Source: Armatimonadota bacterium
Lineage (GTDB): Bacteria > Bacillota > Desulfotomaculia > Desulfotomaculales > Nap2-2B
Length of the DNA stretch: 41,946 nt
Direction: 5' to 3'
NCBI GenBank assembly: GCA_023511535.1
Contig: JAIMBK010000025.1
Span: 1-41,946 of the forward strand
Shown here: piece by piece, positions 8,538 through 19,316 of the stretch
Layout: each line of letters begins with the position of its first letter
Position numbering within the stretch: the first letter of the stretch is position 1
Program-made: the position numbers and the translations under genes
The notes under the pieces: generated by a model
The model's database searches: none
Told to the model about the DNA's origin: nothing
The model's input: the letters and a program-made list of their open reading frames with translations, nothing else

Positions 8538-9108
8538 TACTTTTTTTAACGATCTCTAAAAAATATTTATGCAGGCGCAAATCATCCGTTAGCTCCGGGT
8601 GAAAAGCGGCGGCTAAAAAATTTCCTTCCTGCGCTAAAACGATCTTTTCTCCCTGGCGGGCCAGTACTTCTACATTGTTTTTCGCTTCCAGAATCTGCGG
8701 CGCACGGATAAAAACCGCCCGGAAAGGCTCCTTGCCCAGGACGGGAATTTCCAGATCCTCCTCAAAACTATCAACCTGCCGGCCGTAAGCATTTCTTCTA
8801 ACTTTGATCTCCATCAGCCCCAGCCTGGGCTGATCCGATCCTTCAATTTCCCTGGCCAGCAGAATCATTCCCGCACACGTCCCGAAGATGGGCATCCCTT
8901 TTTCGCCCAGCTCCTTTACCCGCTCAAAAAGGTCGTAATTTATCATTAGTTTGGCGATAGCGGTGCTCTCCCCGCCGGGAATGATCAGCCCGTCGACGTC
9001 CGCCAACTGTTCCGGCCGGCGGATCTGGACCGATTCTACGCCGCATCCGGTCAGTGCCTGCTGGTGTTCTCGAAAGGCCCCCTGCATGGCAAGTACTCCG
9101 ATTAGCAT
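8530..9108 (-). CDS. pdxT: Pyridoxal 5'-phosphate synthase glutaminase subunit PdxT
   Basis: This 192-residue class I glutaminase releases ammonia from glutamine for PdxS. The catalytic cysteine is at residue 78 (FGTCAGMILLA) and the His-Glu pair is in AAAFHPELTDD near residue 170. The PGGESTA loop and LGLMEIKVRRNAYGRQ are PdxT hallmarks. It follows pdxS by about 80 bases on the same strand. PLP made here would serve the neighbouring aminotransferase, though the link is only positional. Confidence 0.97.
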   Translation of the reverse strand: MLIGVLAMQGAFREHQQALTGCGVESVQIRRPEQLADVDGLIIPGGESTAIAKLMINYDLFERVKELGEKGMPIFGTCAGMILLAREIEGSDQPRLGLMEIKVRRNAYGRQVDSFEEDLEIPVLGKEPFRAVFIRAPQILEAKNNVEVLARQGEKIVLAQEGNFLAAAFHPELTDDLRLHKYFLEIVKKSIA

Positions 9109-9188
9109 TTGCTCACCTTCATAAACTTTACAGAACTAAAATTTAATCTTCACCATTTTTTTGCTCTTCCTATCCCTATCGCCGTATT

Positions 9189-10073
9189 CTACCAGCCGCG
9201 GTCCTGCATTCTTTGCTCCGGGGCAATAGTTGCTATTTCCAAACCGGGCATGGCTTCGCCCAGATCCCTGGAAACTTCTGCTAACACTTTTGGATCCTTG
9301 TAGTGGGTCGTAGCGGCAACAATGGCCCGGGCGCGCGCGGCCGGATTTTTTGACTTAAAAATACCCGAGCCGACGAAGATACCGTCCGCGCCCAATTGCA
9401 TCATCATGGCCGCGTCCGCGGGAGTGGCAATTCCGCCGGCGGCAAAATTAACCACCGGGAGCCGGCCCGTTTCGGCTACCTGAACAACCAGTTCGTAAGG
9501 CGCGCTCATCTCTTTGGCCGCGGACATCAACTCTTCTTTGGGCATGTTCTGCAGACGCCTGATTTCGGCCATCATTAAACGCATGTGGCGTACTGCTTCC
9601 ACCACGTTACCCGTCCCGGGCTCGCCTTTGGTTCTAATCATAGCGGCTCCTTCCGCAATGCGCCGGAGGGCTTCGCCCAGGTTGCGCGCCCCGCAAACGA
9701 AAGGCACCTTGAATTCGTGCTTGTTGATGTGGTGGTGCTCGTCAGCCGGGGTGAGCACCTCGCTCTCATCTATATAATCTACACCCAATTCCTCTAAAAT
9801 TTGCGCTTCCACGAAATGGCCGATGCGAACCTTGGCCATGACCGGGATGGTGACTGCCTCCATAATTTTCAGGATCACCGTCGGGTCGGCCATCCGCGCC
9901 ACTCCTCCGGCCGCCCGGATGTCCGCCGGCACCCTCTCCAGGGCCATTACCGCGCAGGCTCCTGCCTCTTCGGCGATCCTGGCCTGTTCGGGGGTAGTCA
10001 CGTCCATAATGACGCCCCCTTTAAGCATTTCTGCCAAACCCTTTTTCACCGTCCAGGTTCCCTTCTCGCCCAT
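9189..10073 (-). CDS. pdxS: Pyridoxal 5'-phosphate synthase lyase subunit PdxS
   Basis: This 294-residue (beta/alpha)8-barrel, identical in length to Bacillus PdxS, condenses ribose 5-phosphate, glyceraldehyde 3-phosphate and ammonia to PLP in a dodecamer. The Schiff-base lysine is residue 81 ([12 protein letters not shown]), and the second key lysine/arginine region [16 protein letters not shown] is present. The ATG at 10073 ([12 protein letters not shown]) is preceded by GGAGGAAGAGAGC. A longer frame to 10133 exists but has no family match in its extra 20 residues. It heads the pdxST pair. Confidence 0.98.
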   Translation of the reverse strand: MGEKGTWTVKKGLAEMLKGGVIMDVTTPEQARIAEEAGACAVMALERVPADIRAAGGVARMADPTVILKIMEAVTIPVMAKVRIGHFVEAQILEELGVDYIDESEVLTPADEHHHINKHEFKVPFVCGARNLGEALRRIAEGAAMIRTKGEPGTGNVVEAVRHMRLMMAEIRRLQNMPKEELMSAAKEMSAPYELVVQVAETGRLPVVNFAAGGIATPADAAMMMQLGADGIFVGSGIFKSKNPAARARAIVAATTHYKDPKVLAEVSRDLGEAMPGLEIATIAPEQRMQDRGW

Positions 10074-10090
10074 GCTCTCTTCCTCCAGTT

Positions 10091-10180
10091 TAATTAAAAG
10101 ATCAGGTACAAAGTTTCGCAGGCACAAAGGCATAAAGTTAATATTCCCGGTACTTTTCTCTTTGTGCCTTTATTTAATCT
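10091..10180. repeat. Dispersed intergenic repeat, copy B
   Basis: It has the same architecture as copy A: AGATCAGGTACAAAGTTTCGC, GGCACAAAGG, TTAATATTCCCGG, then CTCTTTGTGCC. It lies upstream of pdxS. The remainder of the gap to gyrA holds only the gyrA 3' hairpin. Confidence 0.7.
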
Positions 10181-10255
10181 GCTTTGCGGAAACTAGCACC
10201 AGTTTACTCCGCATCTGGAAATGAGTAAAAAGAAAATTCTTATGTTATGACTTAT

Positions 10256-10277
10256 TTTAACGCAACTGCGCGTTAAA
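10256..10277 (-). terminator. Weak hairpin beyond gyrA
   Basis: A perfect 8-bp stem TTTAACGC/GCGTTAAA with a 6-base loop lies just past the gyrA stop. The minus-strand tail (ATAAGTC) is not U-rich, so termination here may be inefficient or Rho-dependent. Confidence 0.4.
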
Positions 10278-10282
10278 TACAA

Positions 10283-12706
10283 CTACTCATCGCTAATCCT
10301 GGCCAGGGCAACCACCTTGTCGTTCTCCCCGGTGCGCATCAGGGTAACTCCCTGCGTCGCCCTCCCCATGGCGGGAATTTCACTGGCTTTCATCCGGATA
10401 ATGATTCCTTCGCGGGAAACGAGCATTATTTCTTCGTTTTTTCTGATCATCTGCAAACTGACCACCTGGCCGTTTTTAGGCGTTACTTTCATGTTAATGA
10501 TGCCCTTTCCGCCCCGCGCGGTCAGGCGGTATTCTTCAACGGGCGTGCGTTTCCCGAAACCGTTCTCGGTCACGGTGAGCACGTCTACCTGCTCCCTGAC
10601 CAGGTCGACGCCGATAATTTCATCGTCTTCCTGGAGGGTCATTCCCCGCACTCCCCGGGAAGCCCTTCCGTGCGGAGTAACCTGTTCTTCGGGAAAGCGG
10701 ATGGCCAGCCCTTTTTTCGTCCCGGCGAGCACTTCCCGGGTTCCGTCGGTAAGCAAGACCTCTTTCAGTTCATCTCCTTCGTCCAGTTTAATGGCAATGA
10801 TCCCGTCCCGCCGGATCGTTTCAAAATGCTCCAGACCGGTCTTCTTCACAAGTCCCCGGCGGGTAGCCATAAACAGGAAAAGCCCTTTCCTGAATTCCGG
10901 TACGGAGATAATAGCTGTAATTTTTTCCTCGCCGGTGATGGAAAGCAGGTTGACGATGGCCGTTCCCTTTGCCTGGCGGCCTGCTTCGGGTATTTCGTGA
11001 ACCTTCAGGCGGTATACCTTTCCTTTATTTGTAAAGAAGAGCAGGTAATGATGGGTGCTGGTAATAAAAAGGTGTTTTACAAAATCTTCTGCCTTGGTGG
11101 TCATTCCGGCTACGCCGCGGCCGCCTCTTTTTTGCCGCCGGTAGGTTTCCAGCGGGATTCTTTTGATGTAGCCTTGATCGGTAACGGTGATCACCACGTC
11201 TTCCTCAACAATGAGGTCATCTTGATCAATCTCTTCATCTTCATCGACGATCACTGTTTTGCGCCGGTCAGCGAACTTTTCTTTTATCTCCAGCAGTTCT
11301 TTTTTAATGACGCCGTAAATTTTCCTTTCGTCGGCGAGAAGATCGCTTAAGTATCTGATCTTTTCCTGCAGTTCTCTATACTCCTGTTCCACCTTCTCCC
11401 TTTCCAGACCGGTCAAACGCTGCAGCCGCATATCCAGGATGGCGTCCGCCTGCCGCTGGGAAAGATTGAACCGGGCCATCAGGGCCTTTCTGGCCAGCTC
11501 TACCGTGCGGGAGGAGCGAATGGTGTTAATCACCTCGTCGATATGGTCCAGCGCAATGCGCAACCCTTCCACGATGTGCAGGCGGTCCTGGGCCTTTTCC
11601 AGTTCGAAACGGGTGCGCCTGGTGACCACTTCTTTCTGGTGATCAAGATAATGCCAGAGAAGAGAGCGCAGATTTAAAACTTCCGGCCTTCCCTTGACCA
11701 GCGCCAGCATGATGGCACCGAAGGTTTCCTGCACCTGGGTGTGCTTGTAAAGCTGGTTAAGCACCACCTGCGGGTTGACGTCCCTCCTGACCTCAATTAC
11801 CACCCGGATGCCGCTGCGGTCGGATTCGTCCCTTAAATCCGTGATCCCGTCAATCTTTTTATCCTTCACCAGCTCGGCAATCTTTTCAACCAGGCGGGCC
11901 TTGTTCACCATGTAGGGAATTTCGTTAATGATGATGGCTGTCTTTCCGCCGCCGATTTTTTCGATGGTGGTCCGGGAGCGCATTTTAATGATGCCCCGGC
12001 CTTTTTCGTACACTTCCCGCAGGCCGGCGCCGCCGATAATCAACCCCCCGGTGGGAAAATCCGGGCCTTTGATGACGCGCAGGAGATCTTCCACTTCCGC
12101 TTCGGGATCGTCAATCAGCATAATCACTCCGTCGATTACCTCCCCTAAATTGTGGGGCGGAATATTGGTGGCCATTCCTACGGCGATCCCGGCCGAGCCG
12201 TTAATCAGCAGATTGGGGATCCGGGCGGGTAAAACAACCGGTTCCTCAGTGTCCCCGTCGTAGTTGGGGATAAAGTCAACCGTATTTTTATCTATATCAG
12301 AAAGCATATGCAGGGTGATTTTCGCCATGCGCGCCTCTGTGTAACGCATGGCCGCCGGAGCGTCTCCGTCTAAAGAACCGAAGTTCCCGTGCCCGTCGAC
12401 TAAGGGGTAGCGGCAGGAAAAATCCTGCGCCAGGCGGACCAGGGCGTCGTATACAGCCACGTCCCCGTGGGGGTGAAACTTTTGTAATACGTAACCAACC
12501 ACGTTGGCGCTTTTCCGGTGGGGTTTATCCGGGGTCATCCCCAGTTCATGCATCCCGTAGATGATCCGTCTATGGACAGGCTTCAACCCATCCCGCACAT
12601 CAGGCAGGGCGCGCCCGACAATTACGCTCATGGCGTAATCCAGGTAGGAGTTTTTCATCTCCTCATTGATATCGACAGGAATGATTTTGCCGAGTTCTAC
12701 AGCCAA
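10283..12706 (-). CDS. gyrA: DNA gyrase subunit A
   Basis: This 807-residue type IIA topoisomerase subunit cuts and rejoins DNA. The winged-helix breakage domain carries the active tyrosine in [13 protein letters not shown], next to the quinolone region [12 protein letters not shown]. The C-terminal beta-pinwheel repeats contain the GyrA box (QKRGGRG), which marks it as gyrase rather than topoisomerase IV. The start is TTG, preceded by GGAGGAGC. It lies 21 bases downstream of gyrB in the same operon. Confidence 0.98.
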   Translation of the reverse strand: MAVELGKIIPVDINEEMKNSYLDYAMSVIVGRALPDVRDGLKPVHRRIIYGMHELGMTPDKPHRKSANVVGYVLQKFHPHGDVAVYDALVRLAQDFSCRYPLVDGHGNFGSLDGDAPAAMRYTEARMAKITLHMLSDIDKNTVDFIPNYDGDTEEPVVLPARIPNLLINGSAGIAVGMATNIPPHNLGEVIDGVIMLIDDPEAEVEDLLRVIKGPDFPTGGLIIGGAGLREVYEKGRGIIKMRSRTTIEKIGGGKTAIIINEIPYMVNKARLVEKIAELVKDKKIDGITDLRDESDRSGIRVVIEVRRDVNPQVVLNQLYKHTQVQETFGAIMLALVKGRPEVLNLRSLLWHYLDHQKEVVTRRTRFELEKAQDRLHIVEGLRIALDHIDEVINTIRSSRTVELARKALMARFNLSQRQADAILDMRLQRLTGLEREKVEQEYRELQEKIRYLSDLLADERKIYGVIKKELLEIKEKFADRRKTVIVDEDEEIDQDDLIVEEDVVITVTDQGYIKRIPLETYRRQKRGGRGVAGMTTKAEDFVKHLFITSTHHYLLFFTNKGKVYRLKVHEIPEAGRQAKGTAIVNLLSITGEEKITAIISVPEFRKGLFLFMATRRGLVKKTGLEHFETIRRDGIIAIKLDEGDELKEVLLTDGTREVLAGTKKGLAIRFPEEQVTPHGRASRGVRGMTLQEDDEIIGVDLVREQVDVLTVTENGFGKRTPVEEYRLTARGGKGIINMKVTPKNGQVVSLQMIRKNEEIMLVSREGIIIRMKASEIPAMGRATQGVTLMRTGENDKVVALARISDE

Positions 12707-12727
12707 ACTGAGCTCCTCCTTAAAAAA

Positions 12728-14656
<1,929 letters not shown>

Positions 14657-14670
14657 TTAAAATAACCACG

Positions 14671-14706
14671 ATTAAGCCGCCCGGGGGCCGGCGGCTTAAT
14701 TTTTTT
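14671..14706 (+). terminator. Plus-strand terminator in the gyrB-remB gap
   Basis: A perfect 11-bp stem ATTAAGCCGCC/GGCGGCTTAAT (14671-14681 with 14690-14700) is followed by a T run on the plus strand. The minus strand, which carries all the annotated genes here, has no U tract after the stem. It would stop antisense transcription coming out of gyrB. Confidence 0.65.
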
Positions 14707-14754
14707 GGTTGGACCACTAAAATAATTTTATCACATTTGCTTTCAAAACAAAAT

Positions 14755-14976
14755 CTAAAAAAAGCTTTCTGCCCGCTTTTTGAGTGTACCTCTGGAAATC
14801 GGGGAAATAAAAATATCCCTGGAGGTAATCACCCAGGATTTTTCCTTACCTTTCCCGGCAAGATTGCGAACAAAGACGTTTTCATCGGGCAATTTTTTAA
14901 TATTTGCTCTGTAGTCAAGAATCATAATGACATCCTCTTTAGCAACCACAATATCTTTACCCAGGTGTAAAAACAC
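14755..14976 (-). CDS. remB: Extracellular matrix regulator RemB (YaaB, DUF370)
   Basis: This 73-residue protein begins (M)FLHLGKDIVVAKEDVIMILD and ends SRGTLKKRAESFF, matching Bacillus YaaB in length and layout. In Bacillus, RemA/RemB proteins act with the biofilm and osmoprotection regulon; RemB itself is poorly understood. The GTG at 14976 has AGGGAG upstream and gives the family-like N terminus, while an ATG at 15006 adds 10 residues not seen in the family. It sits between dnaN and gyrB, the normal YaaB place, but recF, which usually precedes it, is missing. Confidence 0.85.
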   Translation of the reverse strand: MFLHLGKDIVVAKEDVIMILDYRANIKKLPDENVFVRNLAGKGKEKSWVITSRDIFISPISRGTLKKRAESFF

Positions 14977-15010
14977 GCTTAAATCTCCCTTCCTTTCGCT
15001 AATCATTTAT

Positions 15011-16114
15011 TCAGTCGCTTTTTGGCCGGGCCGGTAATAAAAGCGCCAGGTAATCATCTTTTCCGGCCGGCTGAATGATCGCTGCGGAGAGCGGGCTGGT
15101 AAAATTAATCGTCACTTCTTCGGTAGGAATGGGGCGCAGGGTTTCCATTAAATAGCGGGCGTTAAAGTAAATTTCCATGGGATCTCCTGTGTAATCAGCC
15201 TTTAAATTTTCTTTAATCCAGCCGGAAGGAGTGTTTACAGAAATGAGCGACCGTCCCTCCTCCAGGTTAAAGCGTAAAATTGGAATTTCCTCCTCAATTA
15301 AAAGGGCGGCCCGGGCCAGAGCGTTGCTTAATTCAAGCGCATTCATCGTCAGGCGGGCGGAAAAATTATGCGGAATAATCTGCCGGTAAGCCGGGAACTG
15401 ACCGGCAATCAGCCGGGAAATCAACAGTGCATCCTGGATGGCAAACGAAATATGACTTTTGCTGATTTTTATCTGGACCGGTTCGTCTTCACCGCGCATG
15501 ATTCTAACCAGTTCGGAAAGGGCGCCGCCCGGGACGATCACATTGCCGAAACGATCGGCGTCCACTCCTGTTTCACGCAGGGCGAGGCGGTGCGTGTCGG
15601 TAGCCACCAGCCTGAATCTTTGGTCCTCGTTTTCAAACAAGACCCCTGTAAAAAGCGGCCTCGTTCTGTCCGTTGAAACGGCGTAAATGGTTTGTCTGAT
15701 CATTTCCTTTAACAGCCCCTGCGCCAGCTCAAACGATATCTGCTCGATTACTTCCGGCAAGGCGGGAAACTGATCGGGGGGATAGCCCTTGATGTTCATC
15801 TGTGAATCATTATAAAGGATTTTTACGCTGTTGGTCGTCTCGTCGCTTTCCAGCTGGACGGCCGCGTCGGGAAGGGAGCGCACGATGTCCATAATCTGGC
15901 GCGCCGGCAGGCAAATTGCACCTTCCTGGACAGCTTCAACACTCACCTTGCATTGCAGGGTCAAGTCGATATCGGTGGAGGTGGTGCTTAATTCCCCGGC
16001 CTGCACTCTAAATAAAATACTCCCCAGAATGGGCAGGGATGTTTTTGCCTGGCTCGACCGGTAAACGGTTTGCACCGCATGCAGCAGGTTGGATTTTGTA
16101 GTCATAAAGTTCAC
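15011..16114 (-). CDS. dnaN: DNA polymerase III subunit beta (sliding clamp)
   Basis: This roughly 367-residue protein forms three similar domains of the ring clamp. Family positions seen include SLPILGSILFRV, GYPPDQFPALPE, DRTRPLFTGVLFE, VATDTHRLAL and the C-terminal LLLPARPK. The clamp tethers DNA polymerase III and other enzymes. GTG at 16114 is the likely start: VNFMTTKSNLL aligns with MKFTIQKDRLV of Bacillus DnaN. An ATG nine bases further in is an alternative. It lies downstream of dnaA, with the origin-like gap between them, and ends a few bases before the remB frame. Confidence 0.97.
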   Translation of the reverse strand: MNFMTTKSNLLHAVQTVYRSSQAKTSLPILGSILFRVQAGELSTTSTDIDLTLQCKVSVEAVQEGAICLPARQIMDIVRSLPDAAVQLESDETTNSVKILYNDSQMNIKGYPPDQFPALPEVIEQISFELAQGLLKEMIRQTIYAVSTDRTRPLFTGVLFENEDQRFRLVATDTHRLALRETGVDADRFGNVIVPGGALSELVRIMRGEDEPVQIKISKSHISFAIQDALLISRLIAGQFPAYRQIIPHNFSARLTMNALELSNALARAALLIEEEIPILRFNLEEGRSLISVNTPSGWIKENLKADYTGDPMEIYFNARYLMETLRPIPTEEVTINFTSPLSAAIIQPAGKDDYLALLLPARPKSD

Positions 16115-16153
16115 CGCGGCAACACACCCTTTCGAGATCAAAAGGAAGATCAT

Positions 16154-16282
16154 TTAATTAAATAAGTAGTATTCTTCGTAGGCGCTTTTGATTCTGTGGA
16201 TAAACTGGTCCGGCGGGTAAGGAGAGAATGTTTTTCTGTTGTGTACAGGTTGTGGACAGGACTGTTTTTTTTCTTTTCTTCT
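16154..16282. other. Candidate oriC segment (dnaA-dnaN gap)
   Basis: The gap holds one perfect DnaA box TTATCCACA (complement of 16195-16203), a weaker box TGTGGACAG at 16251-16259, and a T-rich stretch at 16262-16286 that could serve as the unwinding element. With the dnaA upstream region it would form a bipartite origin of the Bacillus type. Replication-directed gene orientation flips here. Confidence 0.7.
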
Positions 16283-17623
16283 TTATTGCTTAATCTTTTC
16301 TTCGAGCTCCGCAACGATCGTTTGTAAAGCGTAATCTGTTTTGATTTGCTCTGTTATTTTTTCAATAGCGTGTACTACGGTGGAATGATCACGCCCGCCA
16401 AATTCTTCTCCGATTTTGGGTAAAGAAGCATCGAGCAACTTGCGGGCCAGGTACATGGCCACCTGTCTGGGGAAGGCGATCTCCCTGGTCCGCTTCTTGG
16501 AGCGTAAATCTTCCGGGCGGAGGCTATAACGTTCGGCGACAACCTTTTGGATTAGTGAAATATTGATTTGCTTTGGCTTTGCACTTTTCGATAAATAGTC
16601 TTTCAGGGCCTCCCTGGCCACCTCGCAGCTCATTTCACAATTATACAGGGATGCATAGGCAATCAGTTTAATTAACGCACCCTCCAGTTCCCGGATGTTT
16701 GAATCGATTTCGCCGGCGATATAAGCCAGAGTATCCAGAGGTATTTCCAGATTTTCCAGCTGGGCCTTTTTTTGCAGGATGGCGATGCGCGTTTCCAGGT
16801 CCGGCGGCTGAATATCGGTGATTAAGCCCCACTCGAAGCGGGAGCGGAGCCTGTCCTCCAGGGTTGGAATGTCGCGCGGGGGTCTGTCGCTGGAAATAAT
16901 GATCTGTCTGTTGGCTTCGTATAAGGTGTTGAAAGTGTGGAAAAATTCTTCCTGGGTCCGTTCCTTTTTCGCCAGAAACTGAATGTCGTCGACCAGTAAA
17001 ACGTCTATACTCCGGTATTTGCTGCGGAATTCCTCCGTATCGTCTTCCCTGATCGCGCTAATTAAATCATTAGTAAATTTTTCGGTTGTGACGTAAACAA
17101 CTTTATGACTTTGATTGTTTTTGATGATATAATGACCGATGGCGTGCATCAGGTGGGTCTTTCCCAGGCCTACGCCGCCGTAGATGAAAAGGGGATTGTA
17201 TGCGGCGGCGGGCGACTCGGCCACCGCCATGCAGGCCGCGTGGGCAAAACGGTTGCTGTTGCCGACGACAAAGGTTTCAAATGTGTACCGGGGGTGAAGC
17301 TGGACGTTTTCCAAAAATTTTTCCCCCGGGGAAGACTTTTGCAAGCGGTTAAGGAGTGATTCCGGAATTTCTTCGTTGAGTAAAAATTCTAACTGGACGT
17401 CTTCGTTAATCAGGTTTCTGATAATTGTTTTAATCAGCTGGCTGTAGTGGTTGACCACCCAGTCCCGGGTAAAGGAATCGGGCACCCTAAAAAAAATTGT
17501 GTTATTGGAGTATCCCAGGGGCTGCAAGGGTATAATCCAGGTTTCGTAGGAATGTTTGCTCAGGCGGGGCTCTAGAGTAGCAAGTATTTTTTGCCAGATT
17601 TCCTTCAACTGGTAGCGGGTCAT
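16283..17623 (-). CDS. dnaA: Chromosomal replication initiator DnaA
   Basis: This 446-residue DnaA has domain I (LKEIWQKILATLEPRLS) and a short linker. The AAA+ domain has Walker A GGVGLGKTHLMHA at residues 149-161, Walker B VLLVDDIQFLAKKE and sensor motifs. The C-terminal DNA-binding domain has the signature GGRDHSTVVHAIEKI. DnaA-ATP opens oriC and also regulates its own gene. The ATG follows GTGGAGGG. It is divergent from rpmH, and the 200-base gap between them contains promoters for both and a DnaA box. Confidence 0.98.
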   Translation of the reverse strand: MTRYQLKEIWQKILATLEPRLSKHSYETWIIPLQPLGYSNNTIFFRVPDSFTRDWVVNHYSQLIKTIIRNLINEDVQLEFLLNEEIPESLLNRLQKSSPGEKFLENVQLHPRYTFETFVVGNSNRFAHAACMAVAESPAAAYNPLFIYGGVGLGKTHLMHAIGHYIIKNNQSHKVVYVTTEKFTNDLISAIREDDTEEFRSKYRSIDVLLVDDIQFLAKKERTQEEFFHTFNTLYEANRQIIISSDRPPRDIPTLEDRLRSRFEWGLITDIQPPDLETRIAILQKKAQLENLEIPLDTLAYIAGEIDSNIRELEGALIKLIAYASLYNCEMSCEVAREALKDYLSKSAKPKQINISLIQKVVAERYSLRPEDLRSKKRTREIAFPRQVAMYLARKLLDASLPKIGEEFGGRDHSTVVHAIEKITEQIKTDYALQTIVAELEEKIKQ

Positions 17624-17671
17624 TTTCCGGAAAACCCTCCACAGCTTGTCTATAACGTGTGCGATAAATCA

Positions 17672-17702
17672 ATAATAGCAAATTAAGGCGGACTTATCAA
17701 CA
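17672..17702 (-). promoter_or_regulatory. dnaA promoter with overlapping DnaA box
   Basis: Minus-strand -35 TTGATA (17695-17700) and -10 TATTAT (17672-17677) have a 17-base spacer. A one-mismatch DnaA box, TTATCAACA (17694-17702), covers the -35, fitting DnaA autorepression. The rest of the gap shows no further perfect box. Confidence 0.7.
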
Positions 17703-17757
17703 GACATTTTCTTTGGGGATTAAAGAAAACCATGCAAATTGCGAGGGAAGCTTTTCC

Positions 17758-17787
17758 TTGACTTGACAGTCACCCTTACTATATAAT
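17758..17787 (+). promoter_or_regulatory. rpmH promoter
   Basis: -35 TTGACT (17758-17763), an 18-base spacer and a perfect -10 TATAAT (17782-17787) lie about 40 bases before the rpmH start. It likely drives rpmH-rnpA and the genes beyond. Confidence 0.75.
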
Positions 17788-17827
17788 CTTAGAGAGGGCT
17801 AAATGGGATTTCAAAGGGGTGAAAGTT

Positions 17828-17962
17828 TTGAAAAGGACTTACCAGCCGAAAAAAAGAAAGCACAAAAAGATGCACGGTTTTTTAAAGCGGATGTCCACCC
17901 GGGCGGGCCGCAAGGTAATTAAGAGAAGGCGGCTAAAAGGAAGAAAAAGATTAACAGCGTAA
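17828..17962 (+). CDS. rpmH: 50S ribosomal protein L34
   Basis: This 44-residue, very basic protein starts with TTG and reads (M)[20 protein letters not shown], then [14 protein letters not shown] and ends RKRLTA. That is the complete bL34 family pattern at its usual length. bL34 is a late-assembled component of the large subunit. AAAGGGGTG precedes the start. It is first in the rightward origin operon, and its stop codon is part of the attenuator hairpin before rnpA. Confidence 0.96.
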   Translation: MKRTYQPKKRKHKKMHGFLKRMSTRAGRKVIKRRRLKGRKRLTA

Positions 17963-17986
17963 GGCCGCTCGTGAAAGTGGCCTTTT
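17961..17986 (+). terminator. Attenuator hairpin between rpmH and rnpA
   Basis: AAGGCCGCT pairs with AGTGGCCTT (one G-T pair), with loop CGTGAA, followed by TTCT. The U tract is short, so partial termination is likely, giving more rpmH than rnpA mRNA, as in other bacteria. Confidence 0.6.
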
Positions 17987-18004
17987 CTAATTGAGAATGT
18001 CGGG

Positions 18005-18352
18005 GTGTCCGGAATTAAAATTGTCAAACAAAACAGGGATTTCCGGAGGACTTACGCAAGAGGCGCTTCCGCCGCCGACCGCGGCCTGATCCTTTACATG
18101 TATAACAAAAAGGACCGGGAAAAAAGGTTTGGTTTTTCCGTCAGTAAAAAAGTCGGCAAGGCGGTCGTTCGCAACCGGGTCAAAAGGCTGTTAAAAGAGG
18201 CCTGCCGGCTTAATCTCGACGCCTTCCCCAACGGTAAGGACTACGTAATTATTGCCAAAAAAGAAGTGGTCGGGGAGGATTTTCACACTATTTCGACGAG
18301 AATCCTTAATCTTCTCCAGAAGCTTCTGAGAAGACAGCCACCGGCGAGATAA
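18005..18352 (+). CDS. rnpA: Ribonuclease P protein component
   Basis: This 115-residue basic protein carries the RNase P signature RFGFSVSKKVGKAVVRNRVKRLLKEA plus the N-terminal KQNRDFRRTYARGASAA and YVIIAKKEV strands. It binds the catalytic RNA and helps mature tRNA 5' ends. The GTG start at 18005 has only a weak ribosome site, but no better in-frame codon is near. It sits between rpmH and yidD as in nearly all Firmicutes. Confidence 0.96.
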   Translation: MSGIKIVKQNRDFRRTYARGASAADRGLILYMYNKKDREKRFGFSVSKKVGKAVVRNRVKRLLKEACRLNLDAFPNGKDYVIIAKKEVVGEDFHTISTRILNLLQKLLRRQPPAR

Positions 18353-18382
18353 AAATGTAATTGACTTGTTGGAGGTTTCCGG

Positions 18383-18592
18383 GTGAATAAAATCCTCATC
18401 GTTTTAATCAGGTTTTATCAGCGGTACCTGTCTCCTTTAAAGCCGCCGTCCTGCCGTTTTTACCCGACCTGTTCCGAGTACGCCTGCCAGGCGCTGGCCA
18501 AATACGGCGTTTTCAAGGGCTCGCTTTTGGTCGCCTGGCGTCTTTTCCGCTGTCATCCTTTTTGCCGCGGCGGTTATGATCCGGTAAAATAA
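18383..18592 (+). CDS. yidD: Membrane protein insertion efficiency factor YidD
   Basis: This 69-residue protein matches the YidD family: [35 protein letters not shown] and the [12 protein letters not shown] end, with its conserved cysteines. YidD is a peripheral membrane protein that helps YidC-dependent insertion. GTG at 18383 has TTGGAGG upstream. It lies between rnpA and yidC. Confidence 0.95.
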   Translation: MNKILIVLIRFYQRYLSPLKPPSCRFYPTCSEYACQALAKYGVFKGSLLVAWRLFRCHPFCRGGYDPVK

Positions 18593-18620
18593 AAAGGCGA
18601 AAATTTTTGGAGGTGGTTTT

Positions 18621-19316
18621 TTGTCTCAAGCTTTTCAAGCCCTGGTCGACGGAATGACCTATTTGATTAATCTCTGCTATAACTTTACGACGCTCATTCA
18701 CCTGCCGAACTACGGCCTGGCGATTATTTTTTTAACGATCCTGGTTAAAATTGTGTTATACCCTTTGACCTTGAAGCAAATGCGCTCGATGGCGGTTATG
18801 CAGCAGCTGGCCCCGAAGGTAAAGGAAATTCAAGCCAAATACAAGGAAAAAGACCCCCAGAAGATGCAGAAAAAAATTATGGAACTGTACCAGGAGCACA
18901 ACGTCAATCCCTTGTCGGGCTGCCTTCCTTTACTTATTCAGCTGCCGATTCTGATTGCCCTGTACAGGGCGCTGCTCTTTTTTCAATACCCGGACCCGCA
19001 GCACGCCAGCTTTTTTTGGATCAGCAGCTTAAGCCAGATTGGCGACCGTCTGTATATCTTGCCCATCCTGGCGGGAGTCAGCACCTATTTCCAATCTAAA
19101 ATGACGATGACCTCGAACGATCCCACCCAGCGGATCATGCTGATTACCATGCCTGTTTTCATTGCCTGGATCTGCACCACGGTTCCGGCCGGTCTTGCTC
19201 TGTACTGGGTCGTTTTTAATCTTCTCGGGATTATTCAGCAATACTTTATTAATAAACAGACAATCGGGTTAAAGGAGGCGGCCAGCGAAAGTGGAAGCAG
19301 TAGAAAAGCTCGGTAG
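18621..19316 (+). CDS. yidC: Membrane protein insertase YidC (SpoIIIJ type)
   Basis: This 231-residue YidC/Oxa1 core has five predicted membrane spans: YGLAIIFLTILVKIVLYPL with its conserved positive residue, a cytoplasmic coiled hairpin (PKVKEIQAKYKEKDPQKMQ), PLLIQLPILIALYRALL, the ISSLSQ/ILPILAG region, and LYWVVFNLLGIIQQYF. Gram-positive forms normally have a lipoprotein signal; here the N terminus is short with no lipobox. TTG at 18621 follows GGAGGTGG. Its 3' end overlaps jag by 26 bases. Confidence 0.95.
   Translation: MSQAFQALVDGMTYLINLCYNFTTLIHLPNYGLAIIFLTILVKIVLYPLTLKQMRSMAVMQQLAPKVKEIQAKYKEKDPQKMQKKIMELYQEHNVNPLSGCLPLLIQLPILIALYRALLFFQYPDPQHASFFWISSLSQIGDRLYILPILAGVSTYFQSKMTMTSNDPTQRIMLITMPVFIAWICTTVPAGLALYWVVFNLLGIIQQYFINKQTIGLKEAASESGSSRKAR

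Noticed and set aside
10317-11350. Two long plus-strand frames (227 and 226 codons) inside gyrA
   Set aside because: Both are antisense to gyrA, overlap each other and show no family features.
17764-17787. TTGACA at 17764-17769 as the rpmH -35
   Set aside because: The spacer to TATAAT would be only about 13 bases; TTGACT at 17758 gives 18.
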